Below, piece by piece: positions 1 to 9,412 of a stretch of DNA of 64,000 bases. The notes under the pieces are model-generated. The model saw nothing but the letters and a program-made list of their open reading frames with translations, did no database searches and was not told the origin of the DNA. The position numbers and the translations under genes were made by a program. The stretch comes from Acanthosepion pharaonis (Eukaryota; Mollusca; Cephalopoda; Sepiida; Sepiidae): positions 872,001 through 936,000 of the forward strand of contig CAHIKZ030005494.1 in the NCBI GenBank assembly GCA_903632075.3. Reading direction: 5' to 3'. Numbering within the stretch: the stretch's first letter is position 1; each line of letters opens with the position of its first letter.

Positions 1-215
1 TACCCTCTATCATGATTCGAACCGTTATCCCTCTTTGCAGGAGAAACCATCGTCTGATCTGGGATGCTTTAACTGCTTAGCCACGAAGAGCTTCACAATC
101 AAGCAAGGTTTTATTTGCCTCTAAAACACATTCGCTCGTACAGATTTTCTTGAAGGGCATGTCCCACTCACCTTCTTATCCAAAACGTAAACAAAGCAAT
201 TTCTAAAGAATTAAT
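1..215 (-). repeat. tRNA-derived SINE, truncated by window edge
   Basis: Read on the minus strand this carries tRNA-like pol III promoter boxes. The complement of 14-23 reads GGTTCGAATC (B box) and the complement of 75-85 reads CGTGGCTAAGC (A box). The adjoining sequence to about 215 matches the plus-strand copy at 13560-13800, and a third copy lies at 20340-20480. It is not a tRNA gene, because no acceptor stem or anticodon arm can be folded around the boxes. Confidence 0.6.
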
Positions 216-323
216 GGATTTTGTTTTTTAATTTGATTTTTTTTTTATTAATTTGAAAATGACATTTGAACTAATAAAAATATGTTTGATTAAAAAACAA
301 AAATCCATTAATTCTTTAGAAAT
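201..323. repeat. Short inverted repeat
   Basis: Bases 201-232 (starting TTCTAAAGAATTAATGGA) and 289-323 are nearly perfect reverse complements around an AT-rich loop of about 55 bp. The same arm sequence recurs at 13565-13590. This suggests a foldback MITE or two opposed ends of one repeat. Confidence 0.55.
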
Positions 324-326
324 ATA

Positions 327-780
327 TGCAGGGTGTTCTAAGTCACCCCAGCACAGTGTTCCAAAAATCACCTAAGTATTTTTTATACATTTATTTCTTT
401 TTTCTTTTTCAGAACTAAGATTAAATATTAACAACATAAGATAAGAAGATGGGTAATTTCATTATGTTAATTGAACTTATTGTTGTAGCTTACCTACAGA
501 CAATAATGGGTATGTCCCCATTCACATACAGTAGTAAATACTGTATGTTGGTCTGCAGTTGGAGATTTATTGTTGAATTCACTTGACTCACTTCTAGCAG
601 TTGACTTCTTCTACGTGCTGCTGGCAAATCTTATATGTGTTGTTCTTGTCCTAAGTATTATCGTTCATTACCAACCTTCGTGTGATTATTCTATTCAGTA
701 AGCTTTCCTAGGTTACCACACTTACGAAAAAAGAAACAAATGTCTGAAAAATACTAAGTTGACTTTTGGAACACCCTGCA
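327..780. mobile_element. Nonautonomous TIR DNA transposon
   Basis: The element begins TGCAGGGTGTTC and ends GAACACCCTGCA. The inverted termini extend about 35 bp inward (AAGTCA... and CTAAGTATTTTT on the left, matched on the right). No transposase is seen. The internal segment 481-714 recurs at 12257-12493 without these termini. The GGGTGTTCCAAAAGT-like end resembles Tc1/mariner-type termini, but the superfamily is not settled. Confidence 0.65.
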
Positions 781-1184
781 AAAAAACCAAACTTCTTAAA
801 AGATTTTTAACTAACAAATTTTTATAAAGTTGTTTAAACTCTAAAATGCTGGCAACTTTAAGTTATTTCAGTTGAATTTAAATGTGTGATTTTATTATTG
901 AAGATATTTTTAAATTAATAAAATTTGCAATAAATCAACATGAAACTGTTAAGTTTTTAGAATTATATTTTTGTTCTGTGTACTTGGTGAAAAATGTAGA
1001 ATAATTTTTTTTTTTTTTTTTTTTTTGATGATTCATCTTTTGTATTTGAAATTATTATTAATGTCCTGCAAAATAACGTGTAATATAATCCAAGCATAAA
1101 CTAAACAAAGAACATATTTCTTAGAACGATACAAACTCATTTCAAGAAATTATCAAATGATAGAGAAATTCTATTCTGCAAGTA

Positions 1185-1400
1185 GTTGAAATACTTTGGT
1201 AATAGAAATTGGCAGAGGGCTTGGAAAATTTGATACTCACAGGACATACTGAAGGCAAGAAGCGCAGAGGAAAGCAGCACATAACTTACCTATAGTTGGC
1301 AGAATGGGTTAAGATAGCTAGCAAAAAGACAAAATTTACTAAGGGCTATAAAGGACAGGTAGTTGTAAAGAGCCATAACCCATCATGTCCTGAAAGGGTA
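1185..1400 (+). pseudogene. LINE reverse transcriptase C-terminal fragment (decayed)
   Basis: Broken frames align with the better-preserved minus-strand fragment at 61572-62036. Shared are the stretch before and after GLENL, a region matching LTGQIEGKRDRGKQ, and the closing segment KRQNLLRAIKDR. Several stops and frame changes show it is a dead 3' fragment of a non-LTR retrotransposon. The copy at 14509-14945 belongs to the same family. Confidence 0.55.
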
Positions 1401-1512
1401 TAGCTCATAGAAGAATAGACACCAGTGTATCAACTTCTGTCTTTGTCTTTAGGCCTTCTCTCCCACTAAAAATATTGACAAATGAAAGATATTATTTGAT
1501 CTGATTTACATA

Positions 1513-1738
1513 TCAGAAGAAGGGGTTCCTAGTGTTTCACAAAACTTTCAACCCTTTTCTGCACAAATTTATTGGGTTTTTTGTTCCCAATAGAAAATGC
1601 CAAGGAGTTTTCTCATCCAAGCATTTGAGAACAAATGCATGAGAAAACTCCTTGGCATTTTCTATTGGGAATTAAAAAAACCAATGGGTTTGTGTGAAAA
1701 AGGGTTGAAAGTTTTGTGGGACACCAGGAAATTCTTCT
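1513..1738. repeat. Long hairpin built from LINE sequence
   Basis: The left arm (about 1515-1615) and right arm (about 1638-1738) are close reverse complements over about 100 bp. Identity is highest in the inner half, from TTCCCAATAGAAAATGCC to the loop. The loop CATTTGAGAACAAATG is itself self-complementary. The right arm is part of the LINE fragment that runs on to 2012, so the left arm is an inverted copy of LINE sequence. Confidence 0.8.
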
Positions 1739-2012
1739 CACCACTGTCAAGAGAGAAAAATGGCATGGTTTGGACACATTACAAACCTGTGCAAGACTAT
1801 CATGCAAGACACCATTGAAGGTAGATGCAGGAGAGGGTGATAACGCATTGGTTGTCCAATGTCAAACAATGGACAGGTATGACTGTACCAGAATTGCTGA
1901 TGGCTGCCATTGATAGACTGTTGCGCAAAAGAGTTAGTGTGGCTTCAGCATCTCATGGGATCCACCTTACAATTACAAAAGTCAAGGTGATGATGATGAT
2001 GATAGCAAAATA
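1620..2012 (+). pseudogene. LINE 3' coding fragment with (TGA)n tail
   Basis: Shifted frames show the typical end of an invertebrate non-LTR reverse transcriptase: CMRKLLGIFYWE, then KREKWHG, then WLSNVKQWTGM and VPELLMAA. It ends in a short GTGATGATGATGATG run at about 1987-2003, a common LINE 3' tail. Several frame changes make it a pseudogene. This family differs from the 1185, 14509 and 61572 fragments. Confidence 0.65.
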
Positions 2013-2227
2013 AAAAAATTTAAAATTAAAACACAAAAATGTAAGGTCTCCAGATACTTGTATTTTCTATAGCTAAAAGCTATTAAAAAAATCATTACAT
2101 TTAACAGATAAATGAATTTCAAGAGTAGGCAGTAAATAAAGTAATCCTTTCAAGTTAAATTATTGTATCAATTAACATGGTATTTGTGACAAATCATATT
2201 CAATTAAATGTCTATAAATTTATGAAC

Positions 2228-3237
2228 TTCTAAAAATACTTTTGTAGTAATTGTTCTGATAAAATTTCTATGTTACTTAGACTTCATGAATTTCAGTGCA
2301 GTACTAGATTGGCAGCAAGATCAGTTGAAATGGCTCTTGATTTAACCACAAGTTCTATGTTAACAGTTTCTTCTCCCACTCTTTTCACTTGTGGAACTCT
2401 TTTCCAGCTTATTGCTTCATAGTGAACTATGATTTTCAAAAATTTGAATTCATTGTCAATCATTATCTTCTGTCTTCTTAATTCCAGTTCTTTTATTGTT
2501 CTGTCTTCTTAATAGTGTTTTTTTTTTTTTTTTAATGATATTCTCTAATTCTTTGCATCTTAGTGGCTTTATTGCCTTACTTGGATTGAAATGATTAAAA
2601 TATATACTTGAAAATGCTTTTTTTTGCTTACTATATAGTTTTAAAATGCCACAGTCCACTAATTCTTTATTTTGTAAGATTAAAATTACATACTTTGTTT
2701 GATTATTTCCTGAAACAGTATCCTTGAGTATTCTCTTCCTGTAAAACCTAGTGACTAAGAGAATGAATAATATCTTTGCAGACTTGGTATTGTATCTAGA
2801 GACCAAATCATAGTTTTTCTTTATCCACTCCCTTCCTATTGTCCTTAGTACATTTTTAATTTATTTTTATTTTTTTAATCATTTCAACCCAAGCAAGGCA
2901 ATAAAGCCACTAAGACACAATGAGTTAGAGAATATAAGAAAGAAATTATGGAGAGAGAATGATAAAAGAACATGAATTAAGAAGGCAAAAGATAACAATT
3001 GACATTGTATTTAAATTTTTGAAGATCAAACTTGACTGAAAAACAAGGTGTCAGAAAAGAATTCCACAAGTGAGAAGTGTGAGAAAAGAAAATGTTAGCA
3101 TAAAACAACTAGCCATTTCAACTATAAAATGATGAAACCTTGTCACCAATCTTGTACTACAGTTAAATTCTTAAAGTCTTGGTACCATTATGGAAAGCTT
3201 ATCAGAACAGTTACCAGAAGAGTATTTCTAGAAAAGG
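2228..3237. repeat. Large inverted repeat (two opposed SINE-like copies)
   Basis: Bases 2228-2607 and 2870-3237 are reverse complements of each other at moderate identity, separated by about 260 bp. The arm ends internally in a motif like TAGTGGCTTTATTGCCTT followed by a poly-A/T run. That 3' end is shared with repeats at 23085-23200, 34470-34530 and 50570-50810. I read it as two copies of one SINE-like family inserted tail to tail. The 116-aa open frame inside it is not gene-like. Confidence 0.75.
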
Positions 3238-3344
3238 CAGAGGGAATCTACATTACTGCCTTGGAAAAGTGACTAAAACTGAGATGCCATGTCAGGACCA
3301 ATGACATTGCAGATTCTTCTTTGGTTTTTATCAAGAATCTCTAA

Positions 3345-3445
3345 TTAGGAGCACCCAACCAGGTGTGGCAACAATATTTAATGCATAGATGAATGGTAGA
3401 TTTATATATATGTAAGATGGATTCTGACAAGAATCGATCTTACAT
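3345..3445. repeat. Fragment of dispersed repeat shared with 38.4 kb
   Basis: The segment containing ATGGTAGATTTAT and AGATGGATTCTGACAAG recurs at 38470-38515. It lies beside a SINE copy in both places, so it is probably part of a longer SINE tail variant. Confidence 0.4.
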
Positions 3446-3639
3446 ATTTAGCATGACACAGTGAACCAACTTACCTAGCTGCAGACTTATGAATTGACTA
3501 AATATAATCTTTCCACTTCATTTCAGTAGAAAATGTTAGCTTGAGAATGCTCAATGATTTACTCTTCTGGAGAGTCAGTTAAGTGCCATATATATGATGC
3601 ATGCTTGGATGATTCTCTTTCGATTCATGACTGGCAAGG

Positions 3640-3880
3640 CAGAAGTCTTTTTTCTCCCTGCAGCAGGCTGACATTTATTTCAGTGGTAAACTGATTACCA
3701 ACCAAGGCTATAGGCCCAGTTTGTCCTGCTATGCAACCCAAAGCTGGGAGCTAAGAAGAGATAGATTTATACCTTTCCCCAGGGTATTTGCGAGTAAGCG
3801 AATAAAATGATCCTGACTAGAATACAAATTCGTCTCTTTAATTTCTCAGTCCAAGCTATTATCCATTCCACCACATAGTA
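3640..3880 (-). repeat. tRNA-derived SINE, variant tail
   Basis: On the minus strand, GGTGGAATGGATAATAGC (A-box region) is followed by the middle module GGGAAAGGTAT. That module is shared with the 5S-tRNA SINEs, but this copy has a different tail (ACCAACCAAGGCTATAGG region). The same tail variant is seen at 15395-15610, 21240-21470 and 38115-38260. Confidence 0.55.
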
Positions 3881-4429
3881 GATCATCTATAATATTTTGG
3901 TATCAGCATAGTGTGTGTAAAAATTGATGGGATATGACTTGTGCGTTCTTCCGATGGTTAAAGTGTTGCTCTCTATTTAGTATCAGAGTGTAGTATCTGT
4001 GTACTCAGTGAAAAATGTTACACTCTCCACTAAAAAATTCACTCATGATGAGGTCTTGTAAAATATCTAGTCGTACTGACTCACCAAAATATGACCAATT
4101 AACTAAAAGCCAGGTATTTTGAAAAGGCTTTTTGGTCAAGCTGGGAACTTTCCATTGTTCCCTTCTGGGTATAACTATCGCATAACACTTTACAGAATAC
4201 ACAGATACCATATATATCTGCGTATCATGCAACTTTTGAAGACATAATTTTGAAGCTAATTTTAAGGGGGTTGCATCATACAAGAGATATTAGTGTATAT
4301 ATTACTGGCTCTGGTTATGCCATTGAACAAACTATATATCCATTTACTGTAGTCAAATTAGCTTCAAAATTAGCTCTTCAAAGGTGACATGATATGCAAG
4401 TATATACAGTACTACACTGACCCACAGCA

Positions 4430-4430
<1 letters not shown>
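3881..4430. repeat. Mostly unassigned; short inverted repeat inside
   Basis: I see no gene. Bases 4213-4262 and 4352-4408 form an inverted repeat (TTTGAAG...AAGCTAATTT opposite AAATTAGCTTC...CTTCAAA), with a loop of about 90 bp. The 92-aa open frame at 4005-4283 has no recognisable domain and overlaps the left arm. Confidence 0.5.

Positions 4431-4472
<42 letters not shown>
4431..4472. repeat. (TA)n microsatellite
   Basis: Uninterrupted TA dinucleotides cover about 40 bases. Confidence 0.95.
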
Positions 4473-4475
<3 letters not shown>

Positions 4476-4710
4476 AAAGAACAGTAAGATATATAATCCG
4501 GTGTTTTTATAGATATTTTTATTTTTACAAAATAGTGCTCAATGTAAATTTACAGAGCATTAGACTCCAAAATTCACTTGAAGATGAAATGGAAATAATG
4601 TCTTTAATTTAATTACAAAATTAAATTTGGGGCTTTTAGCTTCCATTTTTGAAACATGGTTAGAACTGTGTACAAAAAAAAAACATATTTTAAATCAATT
4701 AATTTATAAT

Positions 4711-4730
4711 GTGTGTGTGTGTGTGTGTGT
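4711..4730. repeat. (GT)n microsatellite
   Basis: About ten GT units. The cysteine/valine run in overlapping short open frames comes only from this tract. Confidence 0.95.
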
Positions 4731-5011
4731 ATTTGTGCAGCAATTTTTCATTTCTGAAAGTTTGGTTAAAATCAAATATTCTTTCTTAAGGATTTCTTTT
4801 CCTGCATTTTGAACTTTTTCCTTGGTTTCCAGTGAAAATTTAAATAAAAAAATTTCCGATGTCTGAGTCTGAGTACCTTTGATTTTCATAAGTCATTATG
4901 CATAGTTGTATTTGTGTGTTCTAAGTCATCAGAGGTGTCCACTACATAAATACAGACAATAAAGTTCACTCCATAGATTATGACCTAGTTTCCTATCTCT
5001 CTGTATTGGGT

Positions 5012-5240
5012 CTTACGACCATATCACACTTGGATGTGCAGGTGATTCACTTACATGCAAATAATCTTGGGAAAGGTATGAGTCCACCTCTTCTCCTCCT
5101 GACTATGGGTTAATTGGTAAGGCTTGTATCACTAAATCATTATTTCCAAAAAAATTCTTACACTCTAAAGATATTGTCTATCTTTAAATAATCTGCCAAA
5201 GGTTGATAAGCCATAAACACAAATCTATTGAATTTCTATA
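5012..5240 (+). repeat. 5S-tRNA chimeric SINE, internally deleted
   Basis: The start TTACGACCATATCACA matches the 5' end of 5S rRNA. The sequence then jumps to TTGGATGTGCAGGTG and the middle module GGGAAAGGTATGAGTCCACC. It ends with AAGGTTGATAAGCCATAAA. Most of the 5S and tRNA-like parts are deleted. Confidence 0.65.
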
Positions 5241-5334
5241 GTGGACTCCTCTGGTGACTTAGAATATTAGGATAAATTTGTTAAATAAAACACTGTAATT
5301 ATTCAACAGTGACTAGAATATCCAGTGCCCGTTT

Positions 5335-5415
5335 CTCAGTTACTAGGCTTGCTTAACTTTGGTGATTGTACAAGAATCAGTGTTTTAACAGAATATGGCT
5401 GTAAGCCCCTGTATA
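5335..5415 (-). repeat. 5S rRNA-derived SINE head fragment
   Basis: On the minus strand this reads as 5S-like sequence, with the complement of GCTTAACTTTGGTGATTGTAC and the GGCTTACAGCCATAT-type 5' end. Only the head is present. Confidence 0.55.
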
Positions 5416-5428
5416 TTGGTATAAAATT

Positions 5429-5471
5429 GGTCTGCATTTTTCTTGCTTATGAGCAAAGAAAAATGCAGACC
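5429..5471. other. Near-perfect stem-loop
   Basis: GGTCTGCATTTTTCTTGCT pairs with AGCAAAGAAAAATGCAGACC across a TATG loop, with one bulged base. The stem is about 19 bp. It lies next to the 5S-SINE fragment. The function is unknown. Confidence 0.7.
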
Positions 5472-5574
5472 TAGATAAAGGTTATGATATTTTATAAGTA
5501 CACTACAGTTGCAAAATAAAGTAAGGCTGTTATTGTTTAATGACATGGATAAACCAGTATTCTAATAATACATA

Positions 5575-5965
5575 GTCCTGGGTATGATAAATTACATCCA
5601 GCAGCAAGATCTTTGGTTGGGAGATTGGAAGTTTTGAGTGTGGAGAACCCCCTTTTAATTGCTGTTTATTTCCGGTACACTCTGACTCGGGGTGGTAGCA
5701 CCTGCTAGGGTCCCAGCAATGGGCAAATAGTGAACCCTCAAACAAAACGCTATGAAAGTATAAAAACATATTTTTATAATAAAAACACCAGCAATAAATT
5801 TTTATATAAAAAAAAATTTAGCAACAATATGTATTTATAGTAAAATTAGCAACAGTACATTTTATCTGTAGTTGAAGGAATACAGCAGCATTTAAATTAT
5901 TTAAATTTCAGTATTAAATAATGCATAGATGTTGATATACCACTAAACAAAATTAACCAACATGA
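5575..5965 (+). repeat. SINE family C copy
   Basis: The head runs from ACATCCAGCAGCAAGATC to GGTAGCACCTGCTAGGGTCC. A middle of iterated ACCAGCAATA...TTTTTATA units of about 30-40 bp follows. The tail is ATTAAATAATGCATAGATGTTGATATACC. Other copies: 31685-32068, 39890-40310 (minus) and 63288-63655, with tails alone at several sites. I recognise no tRNA, 7SL or 5S head. Confidence 0.7.
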
Positions 5966-6570
5966 AAGTACTCTTTCATGACATTGATCCATATAATATC
6001 CTACAATTTCTTAAAGAAATCAAATTGTATTCCAAAATATAACTTCAACATAAAATGCAAATATGTATATGCACAAAAGCTGAGTGTTATCTACCATGTA
6101 TTCAGTTGTGAAAGTAGAATAACATATATCATTTTTATTGTTTCAAAGGTCCCCACAAAAATTAAATTTCGGCATTAAATGACTCATAAGGATGTTGATA
6201 TGTCATTGAACAAATCAAATAATATGTTAGATTAGTTGTGTAAATAACTGTCAAACTTCTGAACTGAATTCAAAATGAATTAAACAATACTGTTTTTACA
6301 AGACAGATGTGATGGCCACCTGTTACATACACTTCATGTAGGTAAATGTACCTTGACACAATGTATTGTTCATGTTAAGCTTTGTGAACCAATTGGGGTT
6401 TCCTATTTACTGAATGCCCCTTCTTCTTCTGCCCCTTCTTAGTAGTAGTTGTTGTTTATCAATGCTGTCAAAAATGACCTGCATATTTTGCTAAATTTAT
6501 TGTTTGCTACTTTCTGTTATTATCTCAAAACCTGGAAATATTTTACATTACCTTGTTTCTATATGCTATG
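5966..6570. other. AT-rich stretch with one SINE tail
   Basis: Bases about 6165-6220 carry the shared GGCATTAAATGAC...GTTGATATG tail. Otherwise no gene, RNA or clear repeat is seen. Confidence 0.45.
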
Positions 6571-7330
6571 TGTTCGCTGAATGCCGCTCTTACTTTGGTC
6601 TGTCTCTGATGAGTCCACTCTGCACCAATCCTGCGTCCCCGTGTTGTGTTTTTGTGTTTCAGTATCTGCAGGAATATCAGTGAAGAACTGTCAAAGATCA
6701 GGCTTGACTCCTCTCTTCCCTGGCTATGCTTGTGGAAGACTAAAGTTGCTGGTAAACTTAATTAACTTCAACAACACTCATTAACAAGTGTAAAAATAAC
6801 AACTTTTATTTATTGTACTATGATTAATATCCCAAATACATAAACAAAAGAGATTTGAAGAAGTTTCCCCATATAAGAAATTCTTAAGCTGGGAGGAAGA
6901 GATTGACTGGTGGTTGCAGTTATGGCTAAACTACCCAGAGTCGGTCAACTATTTAAATGAAGGCAGTTGATTGAGGGGGTTCAAAAAGTGGCACAGAAAA
7001 CAGGTCTTTAGCTGATTGAGGCACCACTGTCATTTGGCAGGGAGAGTGTTGGTCTACTAGTGGCAACTCTGCTCTTTTGGCAACTATTTTTATGGGGCTG
7101 CTCTGATTGGCCAGACAATAATAATGCTTGACCAATGGTTTTTTGTCATATGCCTTGAAGGAGAGGAAGGAAAGCTCCCAGGGACCCAATATGATTGGTG
7201 ATCTAATCAAAATAATGGCTCTGTGTCCTAAGTGTTAGTGAGAGACAGAGAAGCTCCATCCCAGCCCTTCTCTCATTGGTGGGCCAATCAAAATTGTGGC
7301 CTTGCTTCAGTGGAACATTTTCCATGTACC
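6570..7330 (-). promoter_or_regulatory. CCAAT-rich GC-elevated island (solo LTR or promoter?)
   Basis: Base composition is clearly less AT-rich than the flanks. Several CCAAT/ATTGG pentamers occur between 7100 and 7290 (for example TGATTGGCC, CCAATGG, ATTGGTG, GGGCCAATCAAAA). On the minus strand these precede TTTAAATAG (about 6950) and an AATAAATAAAA signal (about 6800-6820). That order resembles U3-R-U5 of an LTR or a pol II promoter. I found no convincing TG...CA ends or target duplication. The 67-aa and 85-aa open frames here are not recognised. Confidence 0.35.
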
Positions 7331-8042
7331 CAGAATTTCACCCTCATTTGACCTGATTATCATAGGTGTCATCATTAATTCTATCTGAAAGTGTGTTATA
7401 TAACTGATCAAAACAAACCTGACCTGTAAAGATTTGCTTTGTGTCACTCATTTCAATAAATAATCCCTTTATCAAATGAAAAAACATTCAAGTTAAACAG
7501 ACCTAAGACTGTACCTAACAACCAATCTGATCCAAGCTTACAATTTCATCTCTCACACTATACTCTATAAGTGAAACAAACCAGATAAATCATGGTATCC
7601 GCATTGTTTTAACATGAAAATATTTTTCTTTACTGATTTATTCCTCTCTTCTCTTATAATCCATTTTGATTTTTGCATTACAGTCAATTCTACTTCAGTA
7701 GAACATTTTAGAACTATGAATTTTGGTCCTGATATGTAATCATTCTTTTAAAACAGATTTGTATAAAACAAGTAATCTCATTTTTTTTTTTAAAAAAATA
7801 GTTAATTCTGTTCTTGTTTAAATAGTCCTGAGCAGTTATTTTTTCGTTACTGACTGATGTTACATTTAACTGGAGTCTGTTGTACAGGGGGTGATAAATA
7901 AATTGTCATCTAAATTACACACATATCACTGACATCTCATTTTAACACATATATTTACCAAAATTACACAAAAATATCTTTAAATACTACAGAGTAAATT
8001 TATTCAATAAAATTGCCATTGGATTTAACTTGTTGGTGAATG
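7331..8042. other. No recognised feature
   Basis: AT-rich unique-looking sequence. I see no gene, RNA or clear repeat. Confidence 0.4.
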
Positions 8043-8528
8043 CTACCATAACCTTGCCTTCAGTTCATCTTTGGTGTTACAAGGAGTTTTGTTGGTCTCT
8101 CGATCAACTGTGTCCCACTCATAATAATTAAGAGGGTTGCAGTCTGGGGAGTTAGGTGACCGGATGTAAGAGGTGATGTGGTTGCAGAAATTGTCTGACA
8201 GCCATGACTGGGTTCTCCTGCTGGTGTGGCATGGTGCAGAGTCCTATTGCCAGACATAGGGTCTTCCAGCAGTCATTTTCTTGACCCAGGGCAGCACTAC
8301 TTCCTCAAGGCACTTGATGTAGGCCTCTGTGTTGAGTCTGAGGCCCTCATCAACAAATTTGGGAGTTCTTTTCTCATCAGAATGATCAGAGTGAGTTTTC
8401 CAAGCCGCTGTACCTTCATAATCCCCATTAGACTTAACCGAATCCTTCTGCACTGTCCTTGATACCCAAACACTCTGAAATGATTCTATTAGAGATTCTG
8501 GCATGAATGCCAAGCAGTACAGCATGCT
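8043..8528 (-). pseudogene. maT-like (Tc1/mariner superfamily) transposase fragment
   Basis: The minus-strand frame shows the C-terminal half of a DDxD transposase: GLRLNTEAYIKCLEEVVLPW, then GRPYVWQ, then a TAG stop (8244-8246) where a Gln is expected. The same frame continues DSAPCHTSRRTQSWL and SPDCNPLNYYEW. Counting from the Asp in DSAPCH to the Asn in PLNYY leaves 37 residues between them, the spacing of the DD37D (maT) group. The final catalytic Asp is replaced by Asn (codon 8127-8129). The N-terminal DNA-binding half and the terminal inverted repeats are not seen. An inactive relic. Confidence 0.75.
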
Positions 8529-8683
8529 GTTTCCAAATTTCTGGCAGAGTGAATTGCATCACAGTGCCCTTTTTCTCACTGATGGTGCCCAACTGACCCT
8601 ACTGTATTGAGCAGTTGACAAAATTGAAAACAACGTGCATGTGCAAAATTAAAAACATAAAATGATGATAATTTACCCACTGC

Positions 8684-8694
8684 CCCCCCCCCCG
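8684..8694. repeat. Poly-C tract
   Basis: Eleven consecutive C within CTGCCCCCCCCCCCGTAC. Similar C/G runs occur at 21256, 27265 and 30037; they are unusual in this AT-rich sequence. Confidence 0.8.
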
Positions 8695-8772
8695 TACATA
8701 AATGTAGTTCTGAAGGTAGTATTTTTAAGGGGTTAGTCTGTATATTTTTATTTATTTTATACCAATATACAG

Positions 8773-8850
8773 GGCTTATGACCATATTCTGTTCAAACAC
8801 TGGTTCTTGTATGACCACCAAAATTAAGTAAGCTCAGTAACTGAGTAACA
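8773..8850 (+). repeat. 5S rRNA-derived SINE head fragment
   Basis: GGCTTATGACCATATTCTGTTCAAACACTGG... follows the 5S rRNA 5' half and stops after AAGTTAAG-like sequence. It lies directly before a fuller copy. Confidence 0.55.
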
Positions 8851-8875
8851 GGCACTTTTTTAAATAGTATCTCTA

Positions 8876-9225
8876 AGTTTGGGTTCCTGTAGGATCACTG
8901 AAGTCAAGCAATGTTGAACCTGGTCAGTAGCTAGATGGGTGATTGCGTGGAAATATCTGGTGCTATAAGCTTGGTTATGTAGATAGTGTAATGGATTACA
9001 GAATTGGAGAGCCAAGTTCTGCTCACAGTTGAGTTTGTTATGTTCACTTACAAGCAAATTTCCTTGAGAAAGGTATGAATCCATCTCTTCTTCCCCTAGC
9101 TATGGGTTAATTAGTTAGACTTGTATCACTAAATCATTATCTTAAAAAAAAATAAATCTCACAATCTAAAAATATTTTCTGGCTTTAAATAACTTGCAAA
9201 GTGTTGATAAACCATAAAAAAATGA
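8876..9225 (+). repeat. 5S-tRNA chimeric SINE
   Basis: In order: a 5S-like segment (GAAGTCAAGCAATGTTGAACC, then GGTCAGTAGCTAGATGGGTG, then CTGGTGCTATAAGCTT), a tRNA-like module (TAGTGTAATGGATTAC), the middle module (GAGAAAGGTATGAATCC, AGCTATGGGTTAATTAG), and the tail (ATAACTTGCAAAGTGTTGATA). The 5S internal control region is still readable. Confidence 0.8.
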
Positions 9226-9329
9226 ATCAATCTTAATCTAAAATAAATCTCTGGTCACCTCCAGTAATCTTTACCTCCAAGAATGTAATGGATTGTAAAA
9301 ATAATAATGTTAAATCAGTAAAAAATTAT

Positions 9330-9412
9330 CTCTCAAAAATTCTTACAATTTAAAAAAATATTTTCTATAACCTGCAAAAGGTTGATAAGCCATAAAAAAA
9401 CAAATCAATCAG
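9330..9412 (+). repeat. SINE 3' tail fragment
   Basis: ATAACCTGCAAAAGGTTGAT followed by AAGCCATAAAAAAACAAATC is the conserved 3' end of the 5S-tRNA SINE, without its head. It ends AATCAATC. Confidence 0.7.

Noticed and set aside
2456..2806. 116-aa minus-strand open frame
   Set aside because: It lies in one arm and spacer of an inverted repeat and includes a poly-Lys run from a T tract.
6605..6640. CTGATGAGTCC, the start of a hammerhead ribozyme core
   Set aside because: No matching stem II close or GAAA segment follows, so the catalytic core cannot form.
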